Shown here: positions 9,784 through 18,214 of the stretch, in pieces
How positions within the stretch are numbered: the first letter of the stretch is position 1
How the letters are laid out: every line of letters begins with the position of its first letter
Assembly (NCBI GenBank): GCA_035362835.1
Contig: DAOSDY010000003.1
Location: 358,059 to 422,058, forward strand
Reading direction: 5' to 3'
Source of the DNA: Melioribacteraceae bacterium
GTDB taxonomy: Bacteria; Bacteroidota; Ignavibacteria; Ignavibacteriales; Melioribacteraceae
Length of the DNA: 64,000 bases
The notes under the pieces: generated by a model
What the model was told of the DNA's origin: nothing
Database searches by the model: none
The model's input: only the letters and a program-made list of their open reading frames with translations
Program-made: the position numbers and the translations under genes

Positions 9784-10020
9784 CTAGTTAACAGCTTCTA
9801 CTCTTTTAATTCCGGGTACTTCACGAATTAGGGCTCTTTCTACGCCGGCGCGTAGTGTCATTTGCGACATCGGACAATTGACACAGGCACCTGTGAGTTT
9901 AACTTCAACAATACCTTCTTTAGATACATTAACTAATTCTACATCACCGCCGTCAGCTTTCAGATAGGGTCTTATTGTATCAAGAGCTTTTAAAACTTTT
10001 TCTTTCATCACATCAGTCAT
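9784..10020 (-). CDS. NifU C-terminal domain Fe-S scaffold protein (Nfu-type)
   Basis: A 78-residue protein consisting of only the NifU C-terminal domain, which assembles or carries a 4Fe-4S cluster on a CxxC dimer interface. The motif is CVNCP (Cys46 and Cys49), preceded by LKADGGDVELV, which is highly typical. An upstream in-frame ATG at 10044 exists, but the ATG at 10020 has AGGAGAG 5 bases before it and gives the normal Nfu N-terminus, so I chose 10020. It directly follows mrp, which also encodes an Fe-S cluster carrier, and this pairing supports a shared role in cluster delivery. Confidence 0.92.
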   Translation of the reverse strand: MTDVMKEKVLKALDTIRPYLKADGGDVELVNVSKEGIVEVKLTGACVNCPMSQMTLRAGVERALIREVPGIKRVEAVN

Positions 10021-10040
10021 TATTCTCTCCTTTACAAATA

Positions 10041-11135
10041 TCACATAGAGATTTCAATATTAGGGACTTTAGCATTAATATTATTGATGCTAATTTGGGC
10101 TGCCAGATTTTTACTTATCTCAATAATTTTCTGTGCTTCTTCGCTTTCAGGAGAATCGAAAACTATCGGTTTGCCGCCGTCTCCCCCGACACGAATGTTA
10201 GGATTAATAGGTATAGCCCCTAATAATGGAATAGAAAGTTCACTTGCCAACCGGATTCCTCCGCCTGTACCGAAAATATCATATTTTTTGCCTGTATCGG
10301 GAGCGATAAAATAACTCATATTTTCAACAATCCCAAGAATGGGTACGTTAACTCGCTGAAACATTCTGATTGCTTTTCTAACATCTATTAAAGACATATC
10401 CTGGGGAGTTGTAACAACAACAGCACCGCTTAAAGGAATTGTCTGAACTAAAGTAAGCTGGATATCTCCGGTTCCCGGAGGTAGATCGAAAACCAGATAA
10501 TCGAGTTCTCCCCAGTGGACATCCGACATAAATTGTTTAATTGCACCACTTGCCATTGGACCGCGCCATATAACAGGAGCGTCGTCTTCAATCAGAAAGC
10601 CGATCGAAATAACTTTAATTCCATAATTTTCCAGCGGAACCATTTTTGCGGTTTGTGCGTCCTGAAATATTTGAGGTTTATCCTTAATACCAAGCATCAA
10701 AGGAATACTTGGTCCATATATGTCTGCATCAATCAATCCGACTTTTGCACCTAATTTTGCAAGTGCAAGGGAAAGATTAACAGCAACGGTACTTTTGCCA
10801 ACACCCCCTTTACCACTTGCTACAGCTATAGTATTTTTTACTCCGGGCAATAAAGAATTTATTCTATTGTCGGAATTACCTCTTACCGATGCCGTCATTT
10901 CAATCGAAATTATATAAGAATCAGGAACAACATTTTTGATAGCCTCAATACAATCATCCTTTATCTTATCCTTCAATGGACAGGCAGGGGTAGTAAGCTC
11001 TACAACGACATGAATTTTGGATTTATCAACATTTATTTCTTTAATCATATTAAGTGAAACCAGATCCCGGTTTAAATCAGGATCGTTTACTTTCCTTAAT
11101 GCGGTCAGTATGGTCTCTTTATTAACTATTGACAT
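10041..11135 (-). CDS. mrp: Mrp/NBP35-family P-loop ATPase, Fe-S cluster carrier (ApbC)
   Basis: A cytosolic ATPase of 364 residues that carries Fe-S clusters to target proteins. An N-terminal MIP18/DUF59 domain (about 1-85, with TPACPLKD) is followed by a deviant Walker A GKGGVGKST (108-116), then DADIYGPSIP and DLPPGTGDIQLT. Many ApbC proteins have a CxxC after VENMSYF. Here the segment reads VENMSYFIAPDTGKKY without cysteines, as seen in many Bacteroidetes relatives. The cluster may therefore be held by other residues or by the adjacent Nfu protein. It is the first gene of the mrp-nfu-tpiA unit and diverges from the DtxR regulator at 11294. Confidence 0.93.
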   Translation of the reverse strand: MSIVNKETILTALRKVNDPDLNRDLVSLNMIKEINVDKSKIHVVVELTTPACPLKDKIKDDCIEAIKNVVPDSYIISIEMTASVRGNSDNRINSLLPGVKNTIAVASGKGGVGKSTVAVNLSLALAKLGAKVGLIDADIYGPSIPLMLGIKDKPQIFQDAQTAKMVPLENYGIKVISIGFLIEDDAPVIWRGPMASGAIKQFMSDVHWGELDYLVFDLPPGTGDIQLTLVQTIPLSGAVVVTTPQDMSLIDVRKAIRMFQRVNVPILGIVENMSYFIAPDTGKKYDIFGTGGGIRLASELSIPLLGAIPINPNIRVGGDGGKPIVFDSPESEEAQKIIEISKNLAAQISINNINAKVPNIEISM

Positions 11136-11252
11136 TAAGAACTCCAGAAAATTTGAACGTAAAAATAGGAATTTTTTGGCTTCCTTTACAGATGCAGAAA
11201 TTTGTACGGATGATGACTGCTAAAAAAACATTAATGTGAGCTTGATTTTTTT

Positions 11253-11268
11253 TTTAAGTATACTTAAA
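11253..11268. promoter_or_regulatory. 16-bp perfect palindrome, candidate DtxR/MntR operator
   Basis: TTTAAGTATACTTAAA is a perfect palindrome in the 158-base divergent region between mrp and the DtxR-family gene, 25 bases before the latter's ATG. A further half-site (ACTTAAATA) lies at about 11284-11292. Metal-dependent repressors of this family bind palindromes near their own promoters. The site also overlaps the best -10-like sequence (TATACT), so binding would block transcription. Operator function is inferred. Confidence 0.45.
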
Positions 11269-11293
11269 TTAAAAACAACAATTACTTAAATAT

Positions 11294-11965
11294 ATGTCTA
11301 CAGTTTCAAAAGAGAATTATCTCAAGACTATTCTAAACCAGAGGATGACGATGGGAAACGGTGCCACTACATCACAAATGGCGACGGATCTATCGGTATC
11401 TAATGCAGCTATCAGCGATATGGCAAAAAAGCTTTCAAAGCAGGGTCTGGTCAATTATGAAAAATATAAGGGGATGGAATTAACATCCAAAGGTGAAAAA
11501 ATAGCGCTGAAGATAATCAGGCGGCACCGATTATGGGAGCTCTTTCTAATGAAGGTGCTTGGATTAGGATTGAGTGAAATTCACGATGAAGCGGAAAAAT
11601 TAGAACATTACAGCTCCGATTTTCTCATAGATAAGATCGATCAGTTTTTGAATTATCCTGATTTTGATCCGCATGGCCATCCTATTCCCAAAAAGAATGG
11701 AACTCTTCCTAAACTTCCCAACCATATAAAATTATCGGATACTGAAATTGGGAATAAATATGAATTTGTTAGTGTGAACGATAAAGACAGTGATTTGATT
11801 AATTACCTTGTTAAAGCAGGTCTTGTATTAGGTTCAAAACTCGAGGTAATTGATAAACTTAGCTTTGATAAATCACTGACCGTTAAATTCAACAATACAG
11901 AACTATCACTAAGCAAAAAAATTACTGATAGTGTTTTTGTAATCCTTATTAAAAAAACAGATTGA
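11294..11965 (+). CDS. DtxR/MntR-family metal-dependent transcriptional regulator with FeoA-like domain
   Basis: A 223-residue cytosolic regulator with an N-terminal winged helix (about 1-70), a dimerisation/metal domain (about 75-140) and a C-terminal FeoA/SH3-like domain (about 150-222). Metal ligands of the family are visible: His and Glu in RRHRLWE, then HDEAEKLEH. The position held by Cys102 in DtxR is Glu here, as in MntR, so Mn(II) or Fe(II) is plausible. It leads an operon containing a second DtxR-like protein and a two-part FeoB, and probably represses that operon when metal is plentiful. A palindrome lies just upstream at 11253-11268. Confidence 0.9.
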   Translation: MSTVSKENYLKTILNQRMTMGNGATTSQMATDLSVSNAAISDMAKKLSKQGLVNYEKYKGMELTSKGEKIALKIIRRHRLWELFLMKVLGLGLSEIHDEAEKLEHYSSDFLIDKIDQFLNYPDFDPHGHPIPKKNGTLPKLPNHIKLSDTEIGNKYEFVSVNDKDSDLINYLVKAGLVLGSKLEVIDKLSFDKSLTVKFNNTELSLSKKITDSVFVILIKKTD

Positions 11966-11972
11966 GTAATTT

Positions 11973-12986
11973 ATGAGTCCAATATTAATCCTTTCGATCG
12001 GAGCCGCTTTCGTCCTGCTTTTAGTATTCTTTTTTTATCCGGGGAAAGGCTTGACCGACAAATGGAAAAGATTAAAAAGGCAGGATGAAAAAATGCTTCT
12101 TGAAGATGCATTGAAGCATTTATACGACTGCGAATACAAATCAGTCGATTGTTCGCCGAGCAGTTTAAGCGGTAATCTGTCAATTTCAATATCCCAATCA
12201 AACAGGCTTATATTTCGATTGGCCGAATCGGGTTTAATCAGTAGAGTAGGAGACAGGATTCTTCTTTCAAACGAAGGGAGATCCTATGCACTTAGAATAA
12301 TAAGAATCCATAGGCTTTGGGAAAAATATTTGGCCGATAATACCAGCGTAAAAGAAACTGACTGGCATTCATTAGCTGAATTAAAAGAGCATGAATTATC
12401 AGTCGATGAGACAAATCTACTTGCTGCAAAATTAGGTAATCCGCTTAAAGATCCGCATGGCGATCCGATTCCTGATGAGTCAGGTGAAATTCCTGTTATC
12501 ACCGGAATTTCACTCCCGGAATTGCAGGATGGTAAATTCGGAAGAATATTGCATCTTGAAGACGAACCAAAAGAAATATATTCCCAGCTTGTGGCTCAGG
12601 GTCTATATCCCGGAATGCTAGTACGAATTGTTGAAAAAAATAGAGACCGGATCAAGTTCGAATCCAATGGCGAAGAATCCGTTTTATCACCCATCCTTGC
12701 ATTGAATGTTCAGGTTCAACCATTAAAAGAAACCGATGAAATCGATCAATCATTTGAAACTCTGGCCGATGTTTCGGAAGGGGAGGAAGCCGTAGTGGTA
12801 GGATTAAGCCGTGCCCTGAGAGGCCAACAAAGAAGAAGAATGCTCGATTTCGGTATAGTTCCAGGTACTTTAATAAGGGCACAGTTAAAGAGCCTGGGAG
12901 GTGATCCAACTGCTTTTGAAATCAGAGGTACTACTATTGCTCTTAGAAATAACCAGAGCAGCAAGATTTTTATTAGGAAAGTATAA
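11973..12986 (+). CDS. Membrane-anchored DtxR-like protein with two FeoA domains
   Basis: A 337-residue protein with an unusual build. Residues 4-22 form a single hydrophobic helix followed by basic residues (KWKRLKRQ). Next is a winged-helix region (about 38-105), then a DtxR-type metal/dimerisation domain in which IHRLWEKY and WHSLAELKEHEL keep the His and Glu ligands. A first FeoA-like SH3 domain (about 180-235) and a second, clearer FeoA domain (about 262-336, with RGQQRRRMLDFGIVPGT) follow. FeoA normally acts at the membrane with FeoB. The likely role is as a metal-sensing partner of the FeoB proteins encoded next, perhaps also contacting DNA. It starts 7 bases after the regulator and ends 3 before FeoB-N. 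Confidence 0.8.
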   Translation: MSPILILSIGAAFVLLLVFFFYPGKGLTDKWKRLKRQDEKMLLEDALKHLYDCEYKSVDCSPSSLSGNLSISISQSNRLIFRLAESGLISRVGDRILLSNEGRSYALRIIRIHRLWEKYLADNTSVKETDWHSLAELKEHELSVDETNLLAAKLGNPLKDPHGDPIPDESGEIPVITGISLPELQDGKFGRILHLEDEPKEIYSQLVAQGLYPGMLVRIVEKNRDRIKFESNGEESVLSPILALNVQVQPLKETDEIDQSFETLADVSEGEEAVVVGLSRALRGQQRRRMLDFGIVPGTLIRAQLKSLGGDPTAFEIRGTTIALRNNQSSKIFIRKV

Positions 12987-12989
12987 CAT

Positions 12990-13790
12990 ATGAATTCAAA
13001 TGAAAAAATAAATTGCGCAACCTGTCCTGCACATAACATCAACAACCTTATTAAGCTTGGTGTTGATATGACTGACTATGATTTTGTAGTTGCACTTGCA
13101 GGAAATCCGAATACAGGGAAAAGTACGGTTTTTAACAGTCTTACCGGATTGAGACAGCATACTGGAAACTGGCCCGGAAAAACAGTCGGAAGAGCGGAAG
13201 GAGGATTTCTCTACTCAGAAAAGCGATTCAAAATTGTTGACTTGCCGGGAACCTATTCACTTCTTTCAACCAGTACGGATGAAGAAATTGCCCGGGATTT
13301 TATTCTATTCGGTCAGCCGGATGTAACCGTGATTGTTGTTGATTCTACAAGACTTGAAAGGAATTTAAATCTGGTGCTTCAGGTGCTTGAGATAACCGAT
13401 AGAGCAGTTCTATGTTTGAACCTTATTGATGAAGCAAAACGGCATAAGATAGAAATAGACGACCGTACTCTCTCTAAAGAACTTGGAATACCCGTAATAC
13501 CATGTGCAGCACGTCAGAATACTGGAATTCCTGAGTTACTAAAAAACATTTACATGGTTGCATCAGGGGATTATATTTGCCGGCCTCATCGAATAAGCTC
13601 GAAAATTAAAGGTGTTTCGCATGCAGTGGAGGATCTCAGTAAAAAAATCTCCGAGAGATTCCCCGGATTACCTAATTCAAGGTGGATTGCACTTAGGTTG
13701 CTTGAGGGAGATCAGACAATCATTGATGCTGTCCGTTCCGGAGATATCGGTCTGCTTACAATAAAAAATCAGTCTCAGGCTAGCAGGTGA
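12990..13790 (+). CDS. feoB: FeoB N-terminal GTPase half (ferrous iron transport)
   Basis: A 266-residue protein equal to the cytosolic G domain and helical GDI region of FeoB. G1 is GNPNTGKST (38-46), switch I is HTGNWPGKTV, G3 is DLPG (84-87), G4 is NLID (144-147) and G5 lies in CAARQNTG. A short cysteine motif NCATCPAHN precedes the G domain (8-16). There are no membrane helices, because the permease part is a separate gene directly downstream. The break falls in the natural linker, the second gene has its own Shine-Dalgarno, and neither part shows lost sequence, so this is a true two-gene FeoB rather than a damaged gene. Confidence 0.92.
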   Translation: MNSNEKINCATCPAHNINNLIKLGVDMTDYDFVVALAGNPNTGKSTVFNSLTGLRQHTGNWPGKTVGRAEGGFLYSEKRFKIVDLPGTYSLLSTSTDEEIARDFILFGQPDVTVIVVDSTRLERNLNLVLQVLEITDRAVLCLNLIDEAKRHKIEIDDRTLSKELGIPVIPCAARQNTGIPELLKNIYMVASGDYICRPHRISSKIKGVSHAVEDLSKKISERFPGLPNSRWIALRLLEGDQTIIDAVRSGDIGLLTIKNQSQASR

Positions 13791-13795
13791 ATTTT

Positions 13796-15226
13796 ATGAA
13801 TGAAAAAGTAAATAACGATTTAATTCTGAAAAGAGCTATAAAATACAGATGGGAAATTGGTGATCATTTCCTCGATTCTGTTATGGAATCTATTTATAAG
13901 GATGCTGAAACGATTGCCGGAAAAGTCGTTTCAACTCCCGATAGTAAGTCGAACTATAATATGGATCGGATGATTGATAAAATAGTTACAAGCAAATGGA
14001 CCGGATTCCCGATTATGCTGCTGCTTTTATCCTTCGTATTCTGGCTTACTATCGTAGGTTCAAATTATCCTTCCGGGCTTCTTGCAAGTCTGTTGGTTGA
14101 AACAATTCATCCGATATTAAAAGAACTGATTAATTCCACCGGTATTCCTTGGTACATTAATGGATTAATAATTGACGGGGGATATTTGTCAATGGCATGG
14201 GTTGTGAGTGTAATGCTTCCGCCAATGGCAATCTTTTTCCCTATGTTCACTCTTTTGGAAGATTTTGGATATCTCCCAAGAGTTGCATTTAATATGGATA
14301 ATCTCTACAAACGTGTAGGTGCTCACGGTAAACAGGCACTTACAATGACTATGGGATTCGGCTGCAATGCTGCCGGAGTGATAGCGGCAAGAATTATCGA
14401 TAGTCCACGTGAACGACTGATTGCAATAATCACCAATAACTTTTCTCTTTGCAACGGACGATGGCCCACTCAAATTTTGATTGCTACCATTTTCATCGGG
14501 AGCCTGGTTCCGCCTGTGCTGGGTGGATTGGTTTCTGCTGCCGCAGTTGTTTCAGTTGCTCTTCTTGGAATTCTTTTTAGCCTGGTTGTTTCCTGGATGT
14601 TATCCAGAACAGTTCTTAAAGGGGAGGTATCAGCGTTCAGTCTTGAACTGCCTCCATACAGGCCGCCCAGATTGTTACAAACTCTATACACATCATTAAT
14701 CGATCGGACTATATTTGTCTTATGGAGAGCCGTCATTTTTGCAATTCCTGCGGGTATGGTTATCTGGCTGGTTTCGAATATTTCAATTAATGATGTAAGT
14801 CTGGCAGAATACTTTGTAAGGTTTGCCGATCCGTTTGCAATATTCATTGGATTAAACGGGATTATTATTCTCGCTTATATTATTGCAATACCTGCAAACG
14901 AAATTGTTATTCCGACAATTTTAATGCTTTCCGTTCTTGTTTTTGGAATCACCGATTTCGGTTCCGGATCCGGTGTGCTTTTTGAACTGGATAATGTTGG
15001 TGATGTTGCTTCCATATTGAAAACAGGCGGATGGACCGCCTTAACAGGTATTAACCTGATGCTATTTAGTTTATTACACAATCCATGCTCAACAACTATT
15101 TATACAATTTATAAAGAAACACGTAGTTTAAAGTGGACTCTAATTTCAACGTTGCTTCCGATATTTCTCGGTTTAGCAGTATGTTTTTTTGTTGCGCAGT
15201 TATGGAGAATTTTTATCGGAAATTAA
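13796..15226 (+). CDS. feoB: FeoB C-terminal membrane permease half (ferrous iron transport)
   Basis: The membrane part of a split FeoB, 476 residues with about eight to ten helices. Two Gate motifs are recognisable: GFGCNAAGVIAAR followed by NFSLCNGRWP (conserved Cys kept), and HNPCSTTIYTIYKET near the end. The N-terminal stretch RAIKYRWEIGDHF followed by NMDRMIDKIV matches the linker that normally joins the helical and membrane domains. A GTG at 13787 is an alternative start overlapping the previous stop. I prefer the ATG at 13796 because AGGTG lies 7 bases before it. It forms the Fe(II) channel with the GTPase encoded upstream. Confidence 0.92.
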   Translation: MNEKVNNDLILKRAIKYRWEIGDHFLDSVMESIYKDAETIAGKVVSTPDSKSNYNMDRMIDKIVTSKWTGFPIMLLLLSFVFWLTIVGSNYPSGLLASLLVETIHPILKELINSTGIPWYINGLIIDGGYLSMAWVVSVMLPPMAIFFPMFTLLEDFGYLPRVAFNMDNLYKRVGAHGKQALTMTMGFGCNAAGVIAARIIDSPRERLIAIITNNFSLCNGRWPTQILIATIFIGSLVPPVLGGLVSAAAVVSVALLGILFSLVVSWMLSRTVLKGEVSAFSLELPPYRPPRLLQTLYTSLIDRTIFVLWRAVIFAIPAGMVIWLVSNISINDVSLAEYFVRFADPFAIFIGLNGIIILAYIIAIPANEIVIPTILMLSVLVFGITDFGSGSGVLFELDNVGDVASILKTGGWTALTGINLMLFSLLHNPCSTTIYTIYKETRSLKWTLISTLLPIFLGLAVCFFVAQLWRIFIGN

Positions 15227-15227
15227 A

Positions 15228-16022
15228 ATGAGTAAAAGTGTAATTAAGAATATTATTATGTTATTCCTTTTCCCGGTCCTTGAATTATTTGCTCAAGGTA
15301 GTATACCTCCGTTGTCTACGGACAGACCGGATCAAACAGAATCGGCACAGGTTGTTCCTCTTAATTCTATTCAGATCGAGATCGGTTTCCTATTTCAAAA
15401 ACAGTCACTTATTGAGAATAATGTTAGAATTGAAAATCAGAATTTAATTTTAGGAAGTACGCTTGTCAGATACGGATTGAGCGAGTCTGTCGAATTGAGG
15501 TTTGGTGCCGAGTATTTTTCCGGTAGATCGAAAATTGATGAGGTTGAATCTTCGATCAAGGGTGTACAGGGAGTATACTTTGGCAGTAAGTTCCACTTCA
15601 GAAAAGATCAGGATTTAATAACGAATGCTTCCTTACTTGTTAATTTTAACCTCCCTCACGGCAACCAGATGTTAAGGCCGGAACGTTTTGAATCCGGTAT
15701 AGCACTCTGTTTAGAACAAAAACTTAACAGTCGAATCGACCTTGGATTCAATTTTGGATTTACTGATGAAAGTAAAATTAACCGGCTCATCTATTTCTAT
15801 TCTGCTTCCCTGGGTTTCAATTTGAACGAGAGGATTGGATTCTTTATTGAATTGTATGGGGACTTGAATGGCAATTTAAACAATTACTACAATCTGGATG
15901 CGGGAATTAAGTTTTTACAAAAGGAGAATATTCAAATCGATTTTTCAGCCGGCACTCGATTAATACACGATAAAACAGAATGGTTCGGAAGCCTCGGTTT
16001 TTCTTTAAGGCTCCCGGAATAA
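15228..16022 (+). CDS. Outer-membrane beta-barrel protein, phenol-degradation MetA-like transporter family
   Basis: A 264-residue secreted protein. Residues 1-22 form a signal peptide, then STDRPDQTES begins the mature part, a start seen in the 'MetA-pathway of phenol degradation' barrel family (PF13557-like). The rest alternates aromatic and polar residues as outer-membrane strands do. An earlier in-frame start at 15189 lies inside feoB-C and would spoil the signal peptide, so the ATG at 15228 is chosen. It begins 1 base after feoB-C, so it is part of the iron operon and may help metal cross the outer membrane; that is inference. Its stop touches the ppk1 stop. Confidence 0.75.
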   Translation: MSKSVIKNIIMLFLFPVLELFAQGSIPPLSTDRPDQTESAQVVPLNSIQIEIGFLFQKQSLIENNVRIENQNLILGSTLVRYGLSESVELRFGAEYFSGRSKIDEVESSIKGVQGVYFGSKFHFRKDQDLITNASLLVNFNLPHGNQMLRPERFESGIALCLEQKLNSRIDLGFNFGFTDESKINRLIYFYSASLGFNLNERIGFFIELYGDLNGNLNNYYNLDAGIKFLQKENIQIDFSAGTRLIHDKTEWFGSLGFSLRLPE

Positions 16023-18161
16023 TTAACGGTTTTTTAATTTCTGCTGCTTTGAAATACCCGACTTCTTAATTGTATAGTCCATCATAAATTCCTGATGATT
16101 GAACTCATCCTCATTAAATAATGGACGGTTAAATACATATTTACCGGTAGGCAGCAATACACGTGCCTTAATATTATCGGCCATACAGGTGTCCAGTATC
16201 ATCTCTTTCAAATAACGTTTATGGTCTTCATCATAAACAGGGAATGTTGTCTCTACTCTTCTATCCAGATTCCTCTGCATAATATCAGCGCTACTTAAGT
16301 AAAACTCCTCATTCCCGTTGTTATTAAAATAATAGATCCTGCTGTGCTCTAGGAATCTGCCGACAATGCTGATTACTCTGATATTCGAACTCAAACCCGG
16401 GACAGACGGAATTAAACAACAGACACCCCGCACAATCAAATCGATTTTAACACCCCGGTTCGATGCTTCGTATAAAGCTGCAATCAATAGAGGATCTACC
16501 AGCGAGTTCAGCTTGAAAATAATATGTCCCTTGCCGCCGGACTTTACATTTTTAATCTCTCTTTCAATCAATTCAAGAAAGCGCTGACGTTTATTAATAG
16601 GGGCAACGCAAAGTTTCCTGTAACTTTTTTGCTCGGAATAACCGGTGAGGTAATTAAATATTTCTGAAACATCTGCACATATATCCTCATCGGTAGTAAA
16701 TAATCCTAGGTCTGTATATAATTTTGCAGTAGACAGATTATAATTTCCAGTACTCAAATGAACATACCTCTGAACTCCATCTGCTTCACGTCTAACTACA
16801 AGCGACATCTTAGCGTGGGTTTTTAAACCCAATAAACCGTAAACAACATGCACTCCAGCTTTTTCAAGTTCTCTTGCCCAGAATATATTGTTCTCTTCAT
16901 CAAATCTTGCTTTAAGTTCCACAAGTACCGCAACTTGTTTTTTTCTCTCTGCGGCTTCAATCAGGTATTTTATGATAGGGGAATTCAAACCGACTCTATA
17001 CAAAGTCTGTTTAATTGCTAATACATCAGGATCGCGTGAAGCTTCCTTTATAAAATCTTCAACTGGCGAAAATGAATCATACGGATGGTGAAGTAATATT
17101 TCTTTTCGCTTTATAAGAGAAAAGATGTTCTCCTCCTCTAAAAAAAGATCAGGAATAACCGGATGAAATGCCTTCTCTTTAAGATGCGGTAGTGGCAGAT
17201 CATACATTGTCATTACATCACTCAGTCCGAGGTTTCCATCTATTATGTGAAGATCGTTCCTGTCGATTTCAAGATTCTCTATTAACGTTTCGATCATATA
17301 TTCCGGCATTTGTTTTTCTACTTCGAGCCGGACAACAGAACCGAATTTTCTCTGTTTTATATTTTCTTCAATCAGCTGTAAAAGGTCATCTGCTTCGTCC
17401 TCCTGTATTTCGAGATCCGTATCGCGTGTAATCCGGAATCTGTATGCTTCTACAATCTCCATTCCGGGAAATAGTAGGTTCAAATTTGACCGGATTAAAT
17501 CTCCGATCCAGATGTATTTGTAGCTGCCGTTGGATCCGCCATTACTATGTTTGGACTTTATCAGGGAATCTATCCTGAGCAGTCTGGGAAGGATACTCGG
17601 AACCTTAACCCTGGCGAAGTTTTTTTCTCCGTTAGGTCTTTTTACAAGTATCGCAAAGCTAAGACTAAGGTTCGAAATATAAGGGAATGGTCTCCCGGGA
17701 TCGAAAGCGAGAGGTGTTAATATCGGATAGATCTCTTTAAGGAAGTATTTATTTAGTGAATCTCTTTCATCTTTAGAGAGCTGATTCAATTCGCAAATGA
17801 ATATTTTATTCTCGTTTAACTGGGGAATAATCGTCTCTCTCCAGTAATCATAGATCTGTTTTAACATCGGCTGAAGAATTTTCTCAATCTGCCGGAGTTG
17901 TTCGTGGGGTGTTAATCCGTCTATTGATACGTCAAAAACGTTTGCTCTAATCTGTTCTTTCAGACCCGAAACGCGAATCATATAAAATTCATCGAGGTTT
18001 GAAAAGAAGATCGATATGAATTTTATTTTATCCAGAAGAGGAAGATCCGGATTAATAGCTTCTTCAAGAACCCGCAGGTTGAATTCGAGCCAGCTTAAAT
18101 CGCGGTTAAAAAAATTATCCGCATTCATGTATTTTTTTAGAAATTCTTTGGAGTGCTGCAT
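16023..18161 (-). CDS. ppk1: Polyphosphate kinase 1
   Basis: Makes inorganic polyphosphate reversibly from ATP. The 712 residues show the four Ppk1 domains: an N-terminal domain beginning NRDLSWLEFN, a head domain, and two phospholipase-D-like catalytic domains. The phosphorylated histidine is His449 in LKTHAK and the second catalytic His is in EHSRIYYF. The loop GRPFPYISNLS is also typical. Length is normal. The gene converges on the iron operon's last gene with no spacer between the stop codons. A dCMP deaminase lies upstream on the same strand, 53 bases away. Confidence 0.97.
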   Translation of the reverse strand: MQHSKEFLKKYMNADNFFNRDLSWLEFNLRVLEEAINPDLPLLDKIKFISIFFSNLDEFYMIRVSGLKEQIRANVFDVSIDGLTPHEQLRQIEKILQPMLKQIYDYWRETIIPQLNENKIFICELNQLSKDERDSLNKYFLKEIYPILTPLAFDPGRPFPYISNLSLSFAILVKRPNGEKNFARVKVPSILPRLLRIDSLIKSKHSNGGSNGSYKYIWIGDLIRSNLNLLFPGMEIVEAYRFRITRDTDLEIQEDEADDLLQLIEENIKQRKFGSVVRLEVEKQMPEYMIETLIENLEIDRNDLHIIDGNLGLSDVMTMYDLPLPHLKEKAFHPVIPDLFLEEENIFSLIKRKEILLHHPYDSFSPVEDFIKEASRDPDVLAIKQTLYRVGLNSPIIKYLIEAAERKKQVAVLVELKARFDEENNIFWARELEKAGVHVVYGLLGLKTHAKMSLVVRREADGVQRYVHLSTGNYNLSTAKLYTDLGLFTTDEDICADVSEIFNYLTGYSEQKSYRKLCVAPINKRQRFLELIEREIKNVKSGGKGHIIFKLNSLVDPLLIAALYEASNRGVKIDLIVRGVCCLIPSVPGLSSNIRVISIVGRFLEHSRIYYFNNNGNEEFYLSSADIMQRNLDRRVETTFPVYDEDHKRYLKEMILDTCMADNIKARVLLPTGKYVFNRPLFNEDEFNHQEFMMDYTIKKSGISKQQKLKNR

Positions 18162-18214
18162 AATGTTTTCTCTGTATGAGATTTTTTATCAATCCCGCAT
18201 CAATTAGTAAATAA

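Noticed and set aside
12990..13800. Frameshift splitting feoB
   Set aside because: Both halves are complete at a natural domain boundary and the second has its own Shine-Dalgarno and start.
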